A stretch of 64,000 nucleotides of DNA from contig NZ_CP097149.1 in NCBI RefSeq assembly GCF_023370075.1, positions 1,267,501 through 1,331,500 of the forward strand. The letters are read 5' to 3'. Below are positions 11,001 to 23,889 of the stretch, piece after piece. Every line of letters begins with the position of its first letter. The first letter of the stretch is position 1. The stretch is from Deinococcus sp. QL22. Lineage in GTDB: Bacteria; Deinococcota; Deinococci; Deinococcales; Deinococcaceae. The notes beneath the pieces are model-generated. The model was not told where the DNA came from. It did no database searches and worked only from the letters and a program-made list of their open reading frames with translations. The translations under genes and the position numbers were made by a program.

Positions 11001-11612
11001 ATGCCTACTGACCTGCTGCTCCCCCTTCCGGCGCAGACCACGCCCTCTCAATTGGCCTGCCTGGTCATGGTGGATTTGGTGGGCAGCACGCGCCTGGCGC
11101 ACCAATTGCCGCTGGACTACTACACCTCCCTCATGGCGGAATTTGTGCAAGTCCTGATCCTGAGTTTTGAAGCGCGGGGCGGCCAAGTGTTGCAACATCA
11201 GGGCGACGCGGTTTTGGCACTGTGGAATGAGCAGAATGTGAGTGCAGGCATCACGGCGGCCCTCGAAGCCCATGAGAGATCGGCGCGGCTGTCGTTGGCG
11301 GCCATGTTGGGCGTAAGCCTTCAAGTCCGGAGCGGCGTTGCGGTGGGCCAGGTCATCACGGGGATGGTGGGCGGCCAGCCTAGTGCCTACGGCCTGCCCG
11401 TCAATTACGCCTGCCGTCTGTGTAGCGCTGCCGATCCCGGCGAAACGCTGGTGTGCGGCACGGCGTCCGAGATGAACCGTTTACAGCAGGTGAACTACAC
11501 GCCCCGGATCTTGCCGTCCTTGCACGGATTCAACACGGAATGCGTTGCCTTTACAGCCCAATTAAGGCCCCCTACAGAGCAGCATTCACACGGCCACATG
11601 AAAGCTGGTTAA
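11001..11612 (+). CDS. Class III adenylate/guanylate cyclase domain protein
   Basis: A protein of about 203 residues consisting of little more than one class III cyclase homology domain. Metal-binding aspartates are present in [10 protein letters not shown] and [10 protein letters not shown], and the [14 protein letters not shown] and [11 protein letters not shown] motifs align with the nucleotide-binding part. It likely makes cAMP or cGMP, or is a regulatory relative. It is soluble, with no attached sensor. The start could be GTG 10965, twelve codons upstream; ribosome-binding signals are weak for both. The next gene is a two-component regulator on the same strand. Confidence 0.78.
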   Translation: MPTDLLLPLPAQTTPSQLACLVMVDLVGSTRLAHQLPLDYYTSLMAEFVQVLILSFEARGGQVLQHQGDAVLALWNEQNVSAGITAALEAHERSARLSLAAMLGVSLQVRSGVAVGQVITGMVGGQPSAYGLPVNYACRLCSAADPGETLVCGTASEMNRLQQVNYTPRILPSLHGFNTECVAFTAQLRPPTEQHSHGHMKAG

Positions 11613-11657
11613 GCACACGGCGCGGCTTCTCATGAGAACGCTCCCTAGACTGACCCT

Positions 11658-12335
11658 ATGGAACGCAAGCCGTTAGTCCTCGTGATTGAAGATGAGAAAG
11701 ACATCGCCCGCTTTATCGAACTCGAGCTCGCTGCAGAAGGCTACGCGACAGAGGTGGCCTTCGACGGCGTGACGGGTCTGTCTAAATTTCGTGAAGTTAA
11801 CCCCGACCTTGTTATTCTAGACCTGATGCTGCCCGTACTGGACGGCCTTGAAGTGGCCCGCCGCATTCGCAAGACCAGCAACACCCCCATCATTATTCTG
11901 ACCGCCAAGGACGGGATTCAGGACAAGGTAGAGGGACTGGACAGCGGCGCAGACGACTACCTGATCAAGCCCTTTTCTATTGAAGAACTGCTGGCCCGCG
12001 TGCGTGCCCACCTTCGCCGCGTGAACCCCGCCGTCACCGGAGAAGTCCGTGTGGCCGATCTGGTCATGAATTTGGATGGCCGCGAGATTTTCCGTGGGGG
12101 GCGCCGCGTGGAACTGAGCGCCAAAGAATTCGAGCTGCTGGAACTGCTGGCCCGCAATCCCGGCAAAGTGTTCAGCCGCTTTGAAATTGAAGAGAAAGTC
12201 TGGCCGGAATATACGGGCGGCAGCAACGTGGTGGACGTGTATATAGGCTACTTACGCCGCAAACTGGAAGAGGGCGGAGAGCGCCGCCTGATTCATACGG
12301 TACGCGGCGTAGGCTACGTGCTGCGCGAAGAATAA
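11658..12335 (+). CDS. OmpR/PhoB-family response regulator, DrRRA-like
   Basis: A 225-residue regulator with a receiver domain (acidic pocket EDE, phosphoacceptor Asp in LVILDLMLP at residue 55, Lys in LIKPF) and a C-terminal OmpR winged helix ([25 protein letters not shown] to [11 protein letters not shown]). TAGACT lies exactly 6 nt before the ATG, so the mRNA is probably leaderless. From memory it closely resembles DrRRA, the regulator required for radioresistance in D. radiodurans, but I could not align them. A histidine kinase gene follows 37 nt later. Confidence 0.93.
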   Translation: MERKPLVLVIEDEKDIARFIELELAAEGYATEVAFDGVTGLSKFREVNPDLVILDLMLPVLDGLEVARRIRKTSNTPIIILTAKDGIQDKVEGLDSGADDYLIKPFSIEELLARVRAHLRRVNPAVTGEVRVADLVMNLDGREIFRGGRRVELSAKEFELLELLARNPGKVFSRFEIEEKVWPEYTGGSNVVDVYIGYLRRKLEEGGERRLIHTVRGVGYVLREE

Positions 12336-12372
12336 GCCTCACTTACGGGCGCGGTAGAGTGGAGGGCGTGAT

Positions 12373-14004
12373 GTGTTTCCCTTCTCGCTGCCGCGCTGCC
12401 CATTGGTGGACGGCGTGACTCTGCGCTGGCGCTTGACGCTGTTCTATACGGCGCTATTGGCTGTGCTGCTGACAGGTGTGGCCTTCGCCACCCTGCTGAT
12501 GATGAGAACCAACCTCATCAGCGGGATGGACCGGGAACTGCAAGACACCTACCGCCAATTCACCAAAATCTACAGCCAGATCGAGCTGGAATCGGCAGCC
12601 AGTGGAAACGGAGACAGTGGCAGCGCGGGTGTGCTTCTGCGCCCCGCCCGCTACTTTTTCCCCAACTCCGCCATTCAAATCGAGCAGCTGGCGTTTTATG
12701 ACCAGGACAGCTTGACCGAAGAGTTTGCGCGGGCCAAGTCCGAACAGAACCGCGCCCAACTGCTGGCTATCCTTCGCACGTTGGCAGACGGCACCCGCCA
12801 AAGCGTAGGCGTTGACCCCAGCTCTCCCATTCGCTTGTCGGACGCCGAATTGGTGCGCCTGATCGCGGCTCCCGGACGCCAAATGATCCTGACCCGGCAG
12901 GTGAAAGAACAGTTCCGCGATCCGGTGTCTATGCGGGTCTTGGTCACGCTGGCTCCAGTGTTGTTAGAAAACAACGCCTTTGGTACGGCCCGCGAAACCT
13001 TCGCGATTACCTACGTGGGCCGCAATTTGTCCACACTGACCTTTACGCTGGCGCAGCTTCAGAGCGTGATTCTGCTGCTGTTTTTGGCCGGGCTGGTGAC
13101 GGTGGGGGCGGGGTCTTATTTGCTGGCGGGTCAGGCCATGCGGCCCCTGCGCCTGGTTCAGCGGGCTGCCGAGCGCATTGGCGGCCAAAACCTGACCGAG
13201 CGCGTGCCCGAACCCACCACAGGCGATGAAGTGCAGGCTTTAGCACAGGCCCTGAACGCCATGCTGGGGCGCTTGGAAAGCTCCTTCGAGGCCCAGCGCC
13301 GCTTTACTTCCGATGCCAGCCACGAACTCAGAACCCCGGTCACGGCCATCAGCGGGCACGCCAGCTACCTGCTGCGGCGCACGAGTCCCAACGGGCAACA
13401 GCAGGAAAGCCTGAACATCATCCGCAGCGAATCCGAACGTCTGACCAACCTGATTGCCAGCCTGCTGCAACTGGCCCGCTCCGACAGCGGCGCACTCACG
13501 CTGACGCATCAGCCAATTTTATCCAGCCTGTTTTTGGCCGATGTGGCCCGCGAATTGGCTCCTCTGGCACAGGCACAGAACACGGTGCTGACCGCCACAG
13601 GCGAGGACGTTCCCTTCGAGGGCGACCCAGACCGGATGAAGCAGGTCATCATCAATCTGGTGGGCAACGCGCTGAAGGCCGGAGCCACCACGATTACGCT
13701 GGAAAGTACGCCGCAGGAAGTGGTTGGGGGCAAAACCAAAGAAGTGCGACTGAGCGTGCGCGACGATGGCCCCGGCATCGCGCCTGAGCATCTGCAACGC
13801 CTGTTTGACCGCTTTTACCGCGTGGAAGACAGCCGCAGCCGGGATCAGGGCGGCGCGGGCCTTGGCCTCAGCATTGCCAAGGGCATCGTGGACGCGCACG
13901 GCGGGCGAATCTGGATAGAAAGTGAGGTGGGCGTGGGCACGGTGGCGCATGTACAGGTGCCGGTCGGGAATGTGCCGGATTTAAGTGAAGAAGATGTGCC
14001 GTAA
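12373..14004 (+). CDS. Sensor histidine kinase, HAMP type
   Basis: A 543-residue membrane kinase: TM1 about residues 21-43, an extracytoplasmic sensor of about 180 residues, TM2 about 227-253, a HAMP linker to about 305, an H-box with His317 ([16 protein letters not shown]), an N-box ([10 protein letters not shown]), and G-boxes RDDGPGIAP and [13 protein letters not shown]. It is the likely partner of the upstream regulator. GGAGGG 6 nt before GTG 12373 supports this start, and TAGAGT just upstream could be a second, internal promoter. Confidence 0.92.
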   Translation: MFPFSLPRCPLVDGVTLRWRLTLFYTALLAVLLTGVAFATLLMMRTNLISGMDRELQDTYRQFTKIYSQIELESAASGNGDSGSAGVLLRPARYFFPNSAIQIEQLAFYDQDSLTEEFARAKSEQNRAQLLAILRTLADGTRQSVGVDPSSPIRLSDAELVRLIAAPGRQMILTRQVKEQFRDPVSMRVLVTLAPVLLENNAFGTARETFAITYVGRNLSTLTFTLAQLQSVILLLFLAGLVTVGAGSYLLAGQAMRPLRLVQRAAERIGGQNLTERVPEPTTGDEVQALAQALNAMLGRLESSFEAQRRFTSDASHELRTPVTAISGHASYLLRRTSPNGQQQESLNIIRSESERLTNLIASLLQLARSDSGALTLTHQPILSSLFLADVARELAPLAQAQNTVLTATGEDVPFEGDPDRMKQVIINLVGNALKAGATTITLESTPQEVVGGKTKEVRLSVRDDGPGIAPEHLQRLFDRFYRVEDSRSRDQGGAGLGLSIAKGIVDAHGGRIWIESEVGVGTVAHVQVPVGNVPDLSEEDVP

Positions 14005-14050
14005 AAGCGGAAAATCGGAACGTGATCAACGCGTAGCCACATTCCACGCT

Positions 14051-14512
14051 CTAGCCGATCATCAGCGCATTCAACTCTTCCATTAATTCCTCGCCCTCGG
14101 CAATCGTGCGGGCCACCACGAAAATGGTGTCTTCTCCGGCAATCGTGCCCACGATGTCGTCCCGGCGCAGGCGGTCGAGCAGCAGGGCGACCCCGGTGGC
14201 GTGGCCGTCCGCGGTGCGTATAACCAACACGTTTTCTCCCCGGTCGACGTCATGCACGAAGTTTTGAAACAGGCGGGCCAATTCTTCCTCTACGTTGCCG
14301 TGCCCCGCCACCTGCGCGAGGGCGTAGCGGTGGCGGCCCTTGCCGATGGGCAGGCGCACCAGCCGGAGTTCGTTGATATCGCGGCTGACGGTGGCCTGGG
14401 TGACATGCACGCCGTCGGCCCGCAGCCGCGCGACGAGGTCGGCCTGCGTGGAAACACTCTCGCGGGCGATGATGTCCTGAATGCGCTTTTGGCGCTGATC
14501 CTTGCTGAGCAC
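14051..14512 (-). CDS. argR: Arginine repressor ArgR
   Basis: A 153-residue repressor. The N-terminal winged helix ([22 protein letters not shown] ... [15 protein letters not shown]) and C-terminal oligomerisation and arginine-binding domain ([15 protein letters not shown]) are both complete. It would repress arginine synthesis and adjust catabolism. I chose GTG 14512 because TACTAT ends 6 nt upstream; the longer frame adds [13 protein letters not shown], which is not part of the family. The promoter carries TGAATAATGCA just upstream, resembling an ARG-box half site, suggesting autoregulation. Confidence 0.9.
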   Translation of the reverse strand: MLSKDQRQKRIQDIIARESVSTQADLVARLRADGVHVTQATVSRDINELRLVRLPIGKGRHRYALAQVAGHGNVEEELARLFQNFVHDVDRGENVLVIRTADGHATGVALLLDRLRRDDIVGTIAGEDTIFVVARTIAEGEELMEELNALMIG

Positions 14513-14562
14513 CCTGCAATAGTATGCATATGCGGTGAATAATGCAACCAAGCGGAAAGTGG

Positions 14563-15816
<1,254 letters not shown>

Positions 15817-15961
15817 GCGGCTATTTTAGGGGATACGGCCAACGCTGGGCTTCCGGGTATCCTCTGCCTGTCATTCACCACTTGCAAGTGTAAATAGTCT
15901 GCGTCCGGCTGGGCGGGTCAGGAGGGACAGCAGGCGGGCAGGGGAACGCTAGACTACGGCC

Positions 15962-17377
<1,416 letters not shown>

Positions 17378-17405
17378 GCACCGGCTCAATCCGGTAAAAG
17401 CGTTA

Positions 17406-17474
17406 TGTGGGCTGGCTTCGACTACCGTCTATCTGGAAAAGTACCGGATACACGTCCATCTCCGCCAGCCCACA
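17406..17474. repeat. Inverted repeat downstream of lpdA
   Basis: An 11-bp perfect inverted repeat, TGTGGGCTGGC at 17406-17416 and its complement at 17464-17474, with a 47-nt loop. It lies 28 nt after the lpdA stop and may close the transcript. There is no T-run directly after the second arm. Confidence 0.45.
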
Positions 17475-17547
17475 GTCTTTGCTATTCGCTCCGCTCAGGT
17501 TCGCCTTCGACTCACCACAATCTGTCATCAGAGTGCATCTGACGCTT

Positions 17548-17575
17548 TTGCCCATCTGCACCGGCTTGCTATACT
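17548..17575 (+). promoter_or_regulatory. Promoter of tRNA-Arg
   Basis: TTGCCC (17548-17553), a 16-nt spacer and TATACT (17570-17575), with an extended TGC before the -10. It lies 34 nt upstream of the mature tRNA 5' end and shares TGCTATACT with the rpmF promoter. Confidence 0.75.
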
Positions 17576-17609
17576 CTGCGGCGCTGCACAGGTGTGCCGC
17601 ATCCCCCCT

Positions 17610-17686
<77 letters not shown>

Positions 17687-17696
17687 CAGTTAAAAC

Positions 17697-17730
17697 CACA
17701 AAACCCCGGCTCCAGGTCAGGGGTTTTGTG
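17697..17730 (+). terminator. Terminator after tRNA-Arg
   Basis: CACAAAACCCC (17697-17707) pairs with GGGGTTTTGTG (17720-17730); the TTTT lies inside the second arm, so the hairpin could act in both directions. Confidence 0.75.
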
Positions 17731-17828
17731 TTGATCACCTGCTGGATGATGGTGGCCGGAAGTTGCCCTGAAGACCCTTTTAACCAACCGCTATCTGGCC
17801 TTGAGCTGAGGCCGGGATGCTGAGATGC

Positions 17829-18185
17829 ATGAAACCCCTCACGCCGCGCCGCCACGGAATCGTTGACTATGCTGCCTGCGCCCTGATGCTGGCCGCGCCT
17901 CCCCTCCTGGGCCTGAGTCCTGCCGCCCGCCGCACCTCAGCCCTGTTTGCTGGGACGTATCTGGTGGTCACGGCGCTGACCGATTTTCCGCTGGGACTCA
18001 AGCGCACCATCCCTTTTCCGGTTCACGGCAAGATCGAGCTGGCAAGCGCCCCGGCGCTCCTCGCGCTCCCTGCCCTGCTGGGCGGTCTGAGTGGCACCAA
18101 AGAAAAAGCCTATTTTGCAGGGCTGGTGGCGACGGTGCTCACCGCTTACAGCCTGACGGAATGGGACGCCGACCCGGACGTCTGA
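17829..18185 (+). CDS. Small membrane protein, hypothetical
   Basis: A 118-residue protein with four hydrophobic segments (for example DYAACALMLAAPPLLGL and FAGLVATVLTAYSL), probably an inner-membrane protein. The N-terminus MKPLTPRRHGIVDYA resembles SPW-repeat or vitamin K epoxide-type small membrane proteins, without certainty. An alternative start is ATG 17817, four codons upstream. It is followed after 46 nt by a GNAT gene with its own promoter. Confidence 0.65.
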   Translation: MKPLTPRRHGIVDYAACALMLAAPPLLGLSPAARRTSALFAGTYLVVTALTDFPLGLKRTIPFPVHGKIELASAPALLALPALLGGLSGTKEKAYFAGLVATVLTAYSLTEWDADPDV

Positions 18186-18231
18186 TCATTTGCCGAGCGG
18201 GACAGGGAACCCTTGCCAGTAAGCTGAGGCC

Positions 18232-18987
18232 ATGACTACTGGGCAATTGACCGTGTTGGAGAATGGACTGGCCCGAATAGCACAGGCAGAAGCTCAGGGA
18301 CTGCTCGCTTACGCACAGGCTCAGGCCACTTTCGGCCCTATCACCGCCATTTTTTCGGGGGCAGAGTTGCCCGTGAATATTGCTACCCTTGCACCAGACA
18401 GCACTCCGACTGCCGAGGAGTTTCGGGCCACTGCCGACTTTTTCGAGTCGCGGGGGGTACAGGCAAGTGTGCAGGCTTTCAGTAACGTGGACACAGAAAC
18501 GCTGGCGGCATTGGCCGAGGCAGACTTCGCGCTCACTCAAATCTTGCACGTGTATTTGCACCCGCTGACCACACTGCCCGATTTGTCTGCCATTGCTGTG
18601 CAGGACGCGCCCCCCGAACTCTGGACAGCGGTGGCCTGCCGAGCCTTCGGGCCGGGCAGCGAGGCCATTATGGGGGTGAATGCGGAGTTGCCCAACATCA
18701 CACGGGTGATGGCGTGGCTGGACGATCAGCCTGCCGGAGTGGGACTGATGGGAACAGACCTGGGCGTGGCTATGTTCTTCAGCGGAGCTACTTTGTCAGA
18801 GCAGCGCAGGCGGGGCGTGCAATCGGCGTTGCTGACAGCCCGCCTGCATCTGGCGGCACAGCAAGGGGCAGATCTCGCCAGCGTGAACGTGACCCCCGGC
18901 TCCGGCAGCGAACGGAATATCCGCCGCGCCAGATTTGTCCAATGCGGCGCACGGCTGCGATTTGAACACACGAAATTGGGGGGCTGA
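18232..18987 (+). CDS. GNAT-family N-acetyltransferase
   Basis: A 251-residue protein. The C-terminal half carries a GNAT core: VGLMGTDLGVAMFFSGATLSEQRRRGVQSALL provides the beta4 strand and acetyl-CoA pyrophosphate loop (RRRGVQSALL), with a final NIRRARFVQCGARLRFEH. The N-terminal half looks like a degenerate second GNAT domain. TAAGCT lies 6 nt before the ATG. Substrate unknown. Its stop converges on the next gene at 9 nt distance. Confidence 0.78.
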   Translation: MTTGQLTVLENGLARIAQAEAQGLLAYAQAQATFGPITAIFSGAELPVNIATLAPDSTPTAEEFRATADFFESRGVQASVQAFSNVDTETLAALAEADFALTQILHVYLHPLTTLPDLSAIAVQDAPPELWTAVACRAFGPGSEAIMGVNAELPNITRVMAWLDDQPAGVGLMGTDLGVAMFFSGATLSEQRRRGVQSALLTARLHLAAQQGADLASVNVTPGSGSERNIRRARFVQCGARLRFEHTKLGG

Positions 18988-18996
18988 AGCCGGAAA

Positions 18997-20001
18997 TCAG
19001 TCCAGCTTGATCTGCCATTCGGTTAAGGCTGCGTAGGGCAAAAAGCCCATCTGCACATTGATGGCGAGCATGGCCGCGTTGACGTTGGCGTTGTTGGTAC
19101 GAATAAAGTGTGTGCCGGGGCAACAGGTGGGCAACTCGCGCAGGGCGGCGGCCTTGAGCCATTTGCCGAGGCCCGTGCCCCGGTATTCTGGCCGCACGCC
19201 GGTTGCGCCCTGATAGGCAATGCTGGCCCGCTGAGGATGCCAGAACAGTTGTGTATATCCGGCCAGCGTGCCTGTGGCCGGGTCTTCGGCGGCCAACGTC
19301 AGGCAGACCTCGCCCTCTTTGGCCATCATCGCTTCCCAGCCCCGGATCATATCGGGTGTGATCGTCCAGTCCTCCACGTCCAAGTCACCCCTTGGCGCAC
19401 TGTTCATGACGCCCATCAGGTCGGCGGCGCGGCTGAGGTACTCTTCGGGAAGGGTCGTCCAGACGTGCAGCTGGTAGGGATCGGCTTCGGGACGGGTACA
19501 CCAGTGGTCTAAAAGTTCGGCACTCACATCCCCCACCACCAATTGACTCTGGCGCATGGGCAGCGCGGCTTCTCCGCCCAGATTGTCGGCAAAAGCTTGG
19601 GCAGCAGGCACCCGGTCAGAGGTCATGAAGGTCACGAGCCGCCGCCCGTATTGGCGGGCTTGCTGCTCGACTGTAGCGGCCAGAGCGCGGCCCACTCCTG
19701 CGCGGCGGTGTTCGGGATGAACCATGATATTGGCGTGTGCGGCATGCAAATTCTGGGTGAGGCTGAATTCCAGTTTGGCCCAGCCGATCACTTGCTGGCC
19801 GCGCCGCACCATAAAGGGCAACACCCGTTCATCGGGCAGATGATCTCCTAAAGTTGCCGCCACCTGCCCCTGCACCAGTGGGGGGTCTTCGGGATAGGCC
19901 GCCGCGTAGCAGGCCATAATCAGTTCTGCCGCTGCCAGCCGCTCTTGGGGGGACGCCGCGCCCTTGTCGAATGCTTCCACCTGTACGCTTGTTGCCGTCA
20001 T
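18997..20001 (-). CDS. Tandem-domain GNAT N-acetyltransferase
   Basis: A 334-residue protein with two GNAT domains. The first has the CoA loop in [20 protein letters not shown] (residues about 95-115), the second in [20 protein letters not shown] (about 270-290). The layout resembles mycothiol-synthase-like double GNATs, although deinococci use bacillithiol; the substrate cannot be read from the sequence. I chose ATG 20001; the frame extends upstream without family-like sequence. Convergent with the previous gene. Confidence 0.82.
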   Translation of the reverse strand: MTATSVQVEAFDKGAASPQERLAAAELIMACYAAAYPEDPPLVQGQVAATLGDHLPDERVLPFMVRRGQQVIGWAKLEFSLTQNLHAAHANIMVHPEHRRAGVGRALAATVEQQARQYGRRLVTFMTSDRVPAAQAFADNLGGEAALPMRQSQLVVGDVSAELLDHWCTRPEADPYQLHVWTTLPEEYLSRAADLMGVMNSAPRGDLDVEDWTITPDMIRGWEAMMAKEGEVCLTLAAEDPATGTLAGYTQLFWHPQRASIAYQGATGVRPEYRGTGLGKWLKAAALRELPTCCPGTHFIRTNNANVNAAMLAINVQMGFLPYAALTEWQIKLD

Positions 20002-20138
20002 ACTCCAGTTTGTGCCAAACAGGGTGGGAATGCATCGGCAAAGTGGCGGATAGCACAAAAAGGTGACCTGAACAGCAATACAGAGCAGGGACAAGCCAGA
20101 CGACCTGTCCCCGCCAAACCCGCTCAAGCTTTGCGGTT

Positions 20139-21845
20139 CTACGCCAACTGCTCGCCCAAAAAGCCCATCAGCCCCTTGATGTACTCGCGGTCAAAGCGGA
20201 ATTCGACGCCCGCTGCACGGTACAACTCTGGGTTGGGGGCGGTGCTGCCAAGGCGCAGGGCGGCTTTGTATTTGGTGAGGGCCGCTGCTGGGTCAAGCCG
20301 CGCCTGCTGCCAGATTCCCACCGCCGCGAGGTAGCACATGGCGTACTCGATGTAATAACAGGGCGCTCGGAAGATGTGGTAATACTGCCAGCCTTTGGCC
20401 CGGATGTTCTGATCCAGCCCGTCCCAGTTGATGAATGGATGGAAGGTACGGTCAAGCTCCAACCACTTGGAATCCAAATCGGCGATGGTCAAATCGGCGG
20501 GCGCTTCGGCGTAGAGCCAGTGTTGAAAAGCGTCCATCTGCGCGGCCCACGGCAAGAAGGCCACCACGCCTTCCAGTTGCTTCTGGCGGTAGCGGTTCAG
20601 TTCTTCGGGCGTCAGGGCGTGGCCCAGATGATCGAGCGTCAGGAATTCCATGGCCATGCTGGGAATCTCTACGAACTCAATCGGACTCCAGCGGTTCCAG
20701 AGCAACGGTTGGGCATCGCCACTGTAAAAGCCGTGGAAGGCGTGACCGACCTCGTGAAACAGCACCCGCACGTCTTCGCCCGTACCCACCACGTTCATCA
20801 GCACAAAGGGTTGATTTTCGACGGGGTAATACTCGCAGTAGGCGTGGGCCATTTTGCCGGGGCGCGATTCCAGATCCAGCAGGCCGCCGCGCATAGAGCG
20901 GAAACGTTTACCCAGATCGGCGTCCAACGCGTCAAAGGCGGTCTGGGCGAGGTCTTCGAGTTCTGCGCCTGTATGAAAGGGCTTCAGCGGTGCGCGGCCT
21001 TCCGGGTCAAGCAGATTGTTGCGGTTGTAATCCCAGGGGCGCACAGTATCGAGGCCCAGTTTGGCGGCAATGTCGGCCATCATGCGGGTCGTCAGCGGCA
21101 CCACTTCCTCGCGCACGGCCTCATGGAAGGCGGTGCAGTCGGCGGGCGTGTAGTCCACGCGGTCCAGGCGCTTCCAGGTGTAATCACGGAAATTGCCCAG
21201 ATCGGCGTTGCGGGCCAATTGCTGGCGCGTAGTGATCAGTTCCAGCATCAGCGCGTCCAGATCGGGGGCCACCTCCAGATTGCTGGCCGCCAATGCTCGC
21301 CATGCGGTTTCGCGGGCAGCGCGGTCAGGGTCGTCCAGCTTGGCTTTGGCCTGCGGCACGGTTACACTTTCGCCGTCCAGTGTCACGTTCTGGTTGCCCG
21401 TGATGACGCCATGCCGCGACATCTGCTGCTCGTGGGTGGTGCCTAGTTCTACGTTCGCCTCACGGAACAGGGCGGCAGCGTCGCGGAATCGGCGGTAATT
21501 CAGGGCAAAATCGGGGGCGGGCACGTAATCGGGCACGGCCAGCAACTTTTCGGTCAGGGCTTGCTCGGCCCGCTGGACGCCGGGAATCACGTCCTGCACA
21601 AACGCCTGAAAGCGGGCCTGTATTGCCTCGTCATCGGTGTGCAGGTCGGCACGGGTCGAGAGTTTGGAGCGGGCCTGCGTCAGATCGGCGTCCACGGCGC
21701 TCCACTGGGCCAGCCAGGCGGGAACGTCCGCTGCAGTCAGTTCAGCGTTTTGCAACACCTGATAGCGCGGCGCAAACGTGTCCCAGCGGGTTTGGTCTTC
21801 GGGAACGGCCAGAATGCGTTCCACAGCCTCTAGTTGTGCGGTCAT
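20139..21845 (-). CDS. pepF: M3-family oligoendopeptidase
   Basis: A 568-residue zinc metallopeptidase of the thimet/PepF group, cleaving short peptides in the cytoplasm. The active site [10 protein letters not shown] is at residues 364-368 onward, with the third zinc-ligand Glu in EIPSMAMEF about 30 residues later. TACACT lies 7 nt before ATG 21845, which decides the start; the extra N-terminal residues of the longer frame are Pro/Ala-rich and not family-like. The gene symbol follows the family; true PepF orthology is not proven. Confidence 0.9.
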   Translation of the reverse strand: MTAQLEAVERILAVPEDQTRWDTFAPRYQVLQNAELTAADVPAWLAQWSAVDADLTQARSKLSTRADLHTDDEAIQARFQAFVQDVIPGVQRAEQALTEKLLAVPDYVPAPDFALNYRRFRDAAALFREANVELGTTHEQQMSRHGVITGNQNVTLDGESVTVPQAKAKLDDPDRAARETAWRALAASNLEVAPDLDALMLELITTRQQLARNADLGNFRDYTWKRLDRVDYTPADCTAFHEAVREEVVPLTTRMMADIAAKLGLDTVRPWDYNRNNLLDPEGRAPLKPFHTGAELEDLAQTAFDALDADLGKRFRSMRGGLLDLESRPGKMAHAYCEYYPVENQPFVLMNVVGTGEDVRVLFHEVGHAFHGFYSGDAQPLLWNRWSPIEFVEIPSMAMEFLTLDHLGHALTPEELNRYRQKQLEGVVAFLPWAAQMDAFQHWLYAEAPADLTIADLDSKWLELDRTFHPFINWDGLDQNIRAKGWQYYHIFRAPCYYIEYAMCYLAAVGIWQQARLDPAAALTKYKAALRLGSTAPNPELYRAAGVEFRFDREYIKGLMGFLGEQLA

Positions 21846-21928
21846 GGCCCCCAGTGTAGCGGGCAGGCGCGGGCTGGGCATAGGCCAAATGAGCGACGGG
21901 AGAGAAGTCGTTGGGGCGGTTGCGCCTC

Positions 21929-22025
21929 CCGGTGGCCCCCTCACCCCGCTGTTTGGCAGAGCCCCTCTCGCGCAAAGGGCAAGAGCTTGAGCTTGCTCTT
22001 CCCTAGTCGCTTAGACCCTCGACCC
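21929..22025. repeat. Dispersed intergenic repeat, copy 1
   Basis: CCGGTGGCCCCCTCACCCC at 21929 onward, followed by GCTG, TTTGGCAG and a CCCCTCTC run, is shared with 50282 onward. Both copies are followed within about 60-100 nt by CTTAGA-containing tails. The sequence lies between two oppositely ordered gene ends and is not coding. Confidence 0.7.
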
Positions 22026-22631
22026 TTAGACCCCAGCACTTTCGACACTGCTCACGTCACCGCCACCCAGTTCCGCCTTCACCCCCGGCCACTCCTCCCG
22101 CGTGATGGAATACATCACCGTATCGCGGACATAGCCACTGGCCGTGATCATGTCCGAGCGCAACACCCCTTCGCGCACTGCTCCCAGTTTTTCTATGGCC
22201 CGCTGACTGCGAACATTGCGGGCGTCGGTTCTGATTTGCAAGCGCACGCAGCCGAGGCCGTCCCAGAGACCTTCAAAGGCGTAAGTGAGCAGCGTCAGCT
22301 TCATGCGGCGGTTGGCCCCCGTGCCGTGCAGGGCGGGGCTGAGGAATGTCCAGCCAATTTCGGCGGCGCGGTTGGCCTGACTGAGTGCGCCCAGACGGGT
22401 TCCGCCCATCACCTCACCGTTTACTTCCAGCACGAATGGCAGGGCGTCGGGGGCGTCCAGCGCGGCCTGAAAATAGGCTTCCTCGGTGGGTTGGCTCCCC
22501 ATCAAGGCCCACTGATCGGGTGTGGCACGGGTCAGGGCCATCAGCGCAGGAAAGTCGGCGGGCATCAGGGGCCGCAAGGTGAGCGGGCCGCCGTTAAACT
22601 TGCTGTCACTGAGGGTCAGGGCGTGCTGCAT
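22026..22631 (-). CDS. GNAT acetyltransferase, RimJ/RimL type
   Basis: A 201-residue protein of the RimJ/RimL-like group, which often acetylate protein N-termini or small amines. Diagnostic segments are GPLTLRPLMPADFPALMAL at the start, EIGWTFLSPALHGTGANRRMKLTLL and the RIRTDARNVRSQRAIEKLGAVREGVLR-type helix with N and S residues. TAAGCT lies 6 nt before the ATG. Divergent from the membrane-protein gene at 22673 with 41 nt between starts. Confidence 0.88.
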   Translation of the reverse strand: MQHALTLSDSKFNGGPLTLRPLMPADFPALMALTRATPDQWALMGSQPTEEAYFQAALDAPDALPFVLEVNGEVMGGTRLGALSQANRAAEIGWTFLSPALHGTGANRRMKLTLLTYAFEGLWDGLGCVRLQIRTDARNVRSQRAIEKLGAVREGVLRSDMITASGYVRDTVMYSITREEWPGVKAELGGGDVSSVESAGV

Positions 22632-22672
22632 GGCCCAAGCTTACTGTTCGCTGCAACGCGTAGCATCATCAG

Positions 22673-23704
22673 GTGACCGCCTATCTGTGGAACCTCTCGG
22701 CGCTTCTGGCGTTCCTCATCACTGGCCTGTGGGGGTTTTTACTTGTCTCAGCGCATGCTTTTTTGCTGCTGCCCCTGACACTTATTCTTCTGGCTGCCCT
22801 GAATTGGGGCTTCTACCGCAGCCGCTTTCGCCGCTGGCGAACGGTAATGACTTGGGCGTACATCGGATTCAGCCTTGGAATCCTCGTGGGCGTGGGAGGG
22901 GGCGTGAAGCCGTTTTGGGTTTCAGCCACCACCATCGTGGCCTCCGCCTTCGTCTTTCTGGTGCTTCCGTACCGGTTCAACCAACTGGTCTGGACTCTGG
23001 CGCTCCTGCGTGCGCGTCCACCGGGCTGGAGTGGCCCCCAAGCGCAGAACCGGGCAGAGGTGCTCGCGTCGGGGCCATTTACTTTGCACGAAGTTTTCAG
23101 GGTGACGGAGCATGTAGAGGGCGGCATGGTTCAGAAGGCCGAGCGCGAACTGGACCGCCTGGAGTGCCGCTATCAGGGCGAACCCGTTGCCACAGACAAA
23201 CTGCTCTCAGAGCTGGAAAATTGGGTGCTGGCCCGCTACCGGGCGTACCGTACCCTCCGGCGACTTCCCATCTCCGCCGAGGTCAGGCCGCCCCGTGACG
23301 TTGTGCGGGAAGAAGCACAACCCATCGAGCTATACGGCAGCGCCGCGTGGGCCGGTTCAAAACCACTCGCTGATTTTGAGGTGTTCCTGCACAGCCCCTA
23401 TCAACTGTGGGTGAAGTGCCTTCAGGTGGATTTGGAGTACCGGTTGCAATACGCGGGCCAGCAGGAACGGATCTTCGTGTGCGGTTCAGAGTACGGCTAT
23501 TCGGATCGCGGCGACGATCATTACAGCGAGGTGACACAGGCCGAAGCCGAACGCGAGGGCCTCATTCTCGAGGCGGTGACGTTAAAGCTCCGCAGCACCG
23601 GGCAGACGGTGGGAAAGCACGCTGACCTCGCCAGCGCCGAATCCGAGGTGTTGAGGCGCTACAGATCGCAGCGTCCCCCGGAACAAGAATTGACACAGGT
23701 CTAA
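22673..23704 (+). CDS. Membrane protein with cytoplasmic domain, hypothetical
   Basis: A 343-residue protein with four N-terminal membrane helices (residues about 5-25, 27-47, 58-80, 84-104) and a soluble charged C-terminal part of about 235 residues. GTG 22673 lies 6 nt after TAGCAT. No domain recognised. Stop at 23704, converging on a truncated reading frame and the IS1 element. Confidence 0.65.
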   Translation: MTAYLWNLSALLAFLITGLWGFLLVSAHAFLLLPLTLILLAALNWGFYRSRFRRWRTVMTWAYIGFSLGILVGVGGGVKPFWVSATTIVASAFVFLVLPYRFNQLVWTLALLRARPPGWSGPQAQNRAEVLASGPFTLHEVFRVTEHVEGGMVQKAERELDRLECRYQGEPVATDKLLSELENWVLARYRAYRTLRRLPISAEVRPPRDVVREEAQPIELYGSAAWAGSKPLADFEVFLHSPYQLWVKCLQVDLEYRLQYAGQQERIFVCGSEYGYSDRGDDHYSEVTQAEAEREGLILEAVTLKLRSTGQTVGKHADLASAESEVLRRYRSQRPPEQELTQV

Positions 23705-23748
23705 AGCTCGGAGCCTGACACTGCTCTCCCCTCCTCCGACATTCCGCC

Positions 23749-23879
23749 CTACCTTCCCAGCAACACCCACGCTTGGAAGGCGCTCGCGGCAAGGTTGGGG
23801 AACAGCCCATCAAGACGCATTCTTCGGGCGTAGCGGGCGTCAAAGCGTACGGCATGGCCCCAGCTTAAGTAATCGGCCT
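23749..23879 (-). pseudogene. 3' remnant of an unidentified gene at the IS1 junction
   Basis: On the minus strand the frame reads DYLSWGHAVRFDARYARR and continues for about 25 more residues to TAG at 23749-23751, with coding-like third-position GC. Upstream it runs into the IS1 left end; past the IS the same frame enters the promoter repeat and meets a stop. The N-terminal part therefore seems lost, by the IS insertion or an earlier deletion. Function unknown. Confidence 0.4.
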
Positions 23880-23889
23880 GGTCGTGGCT

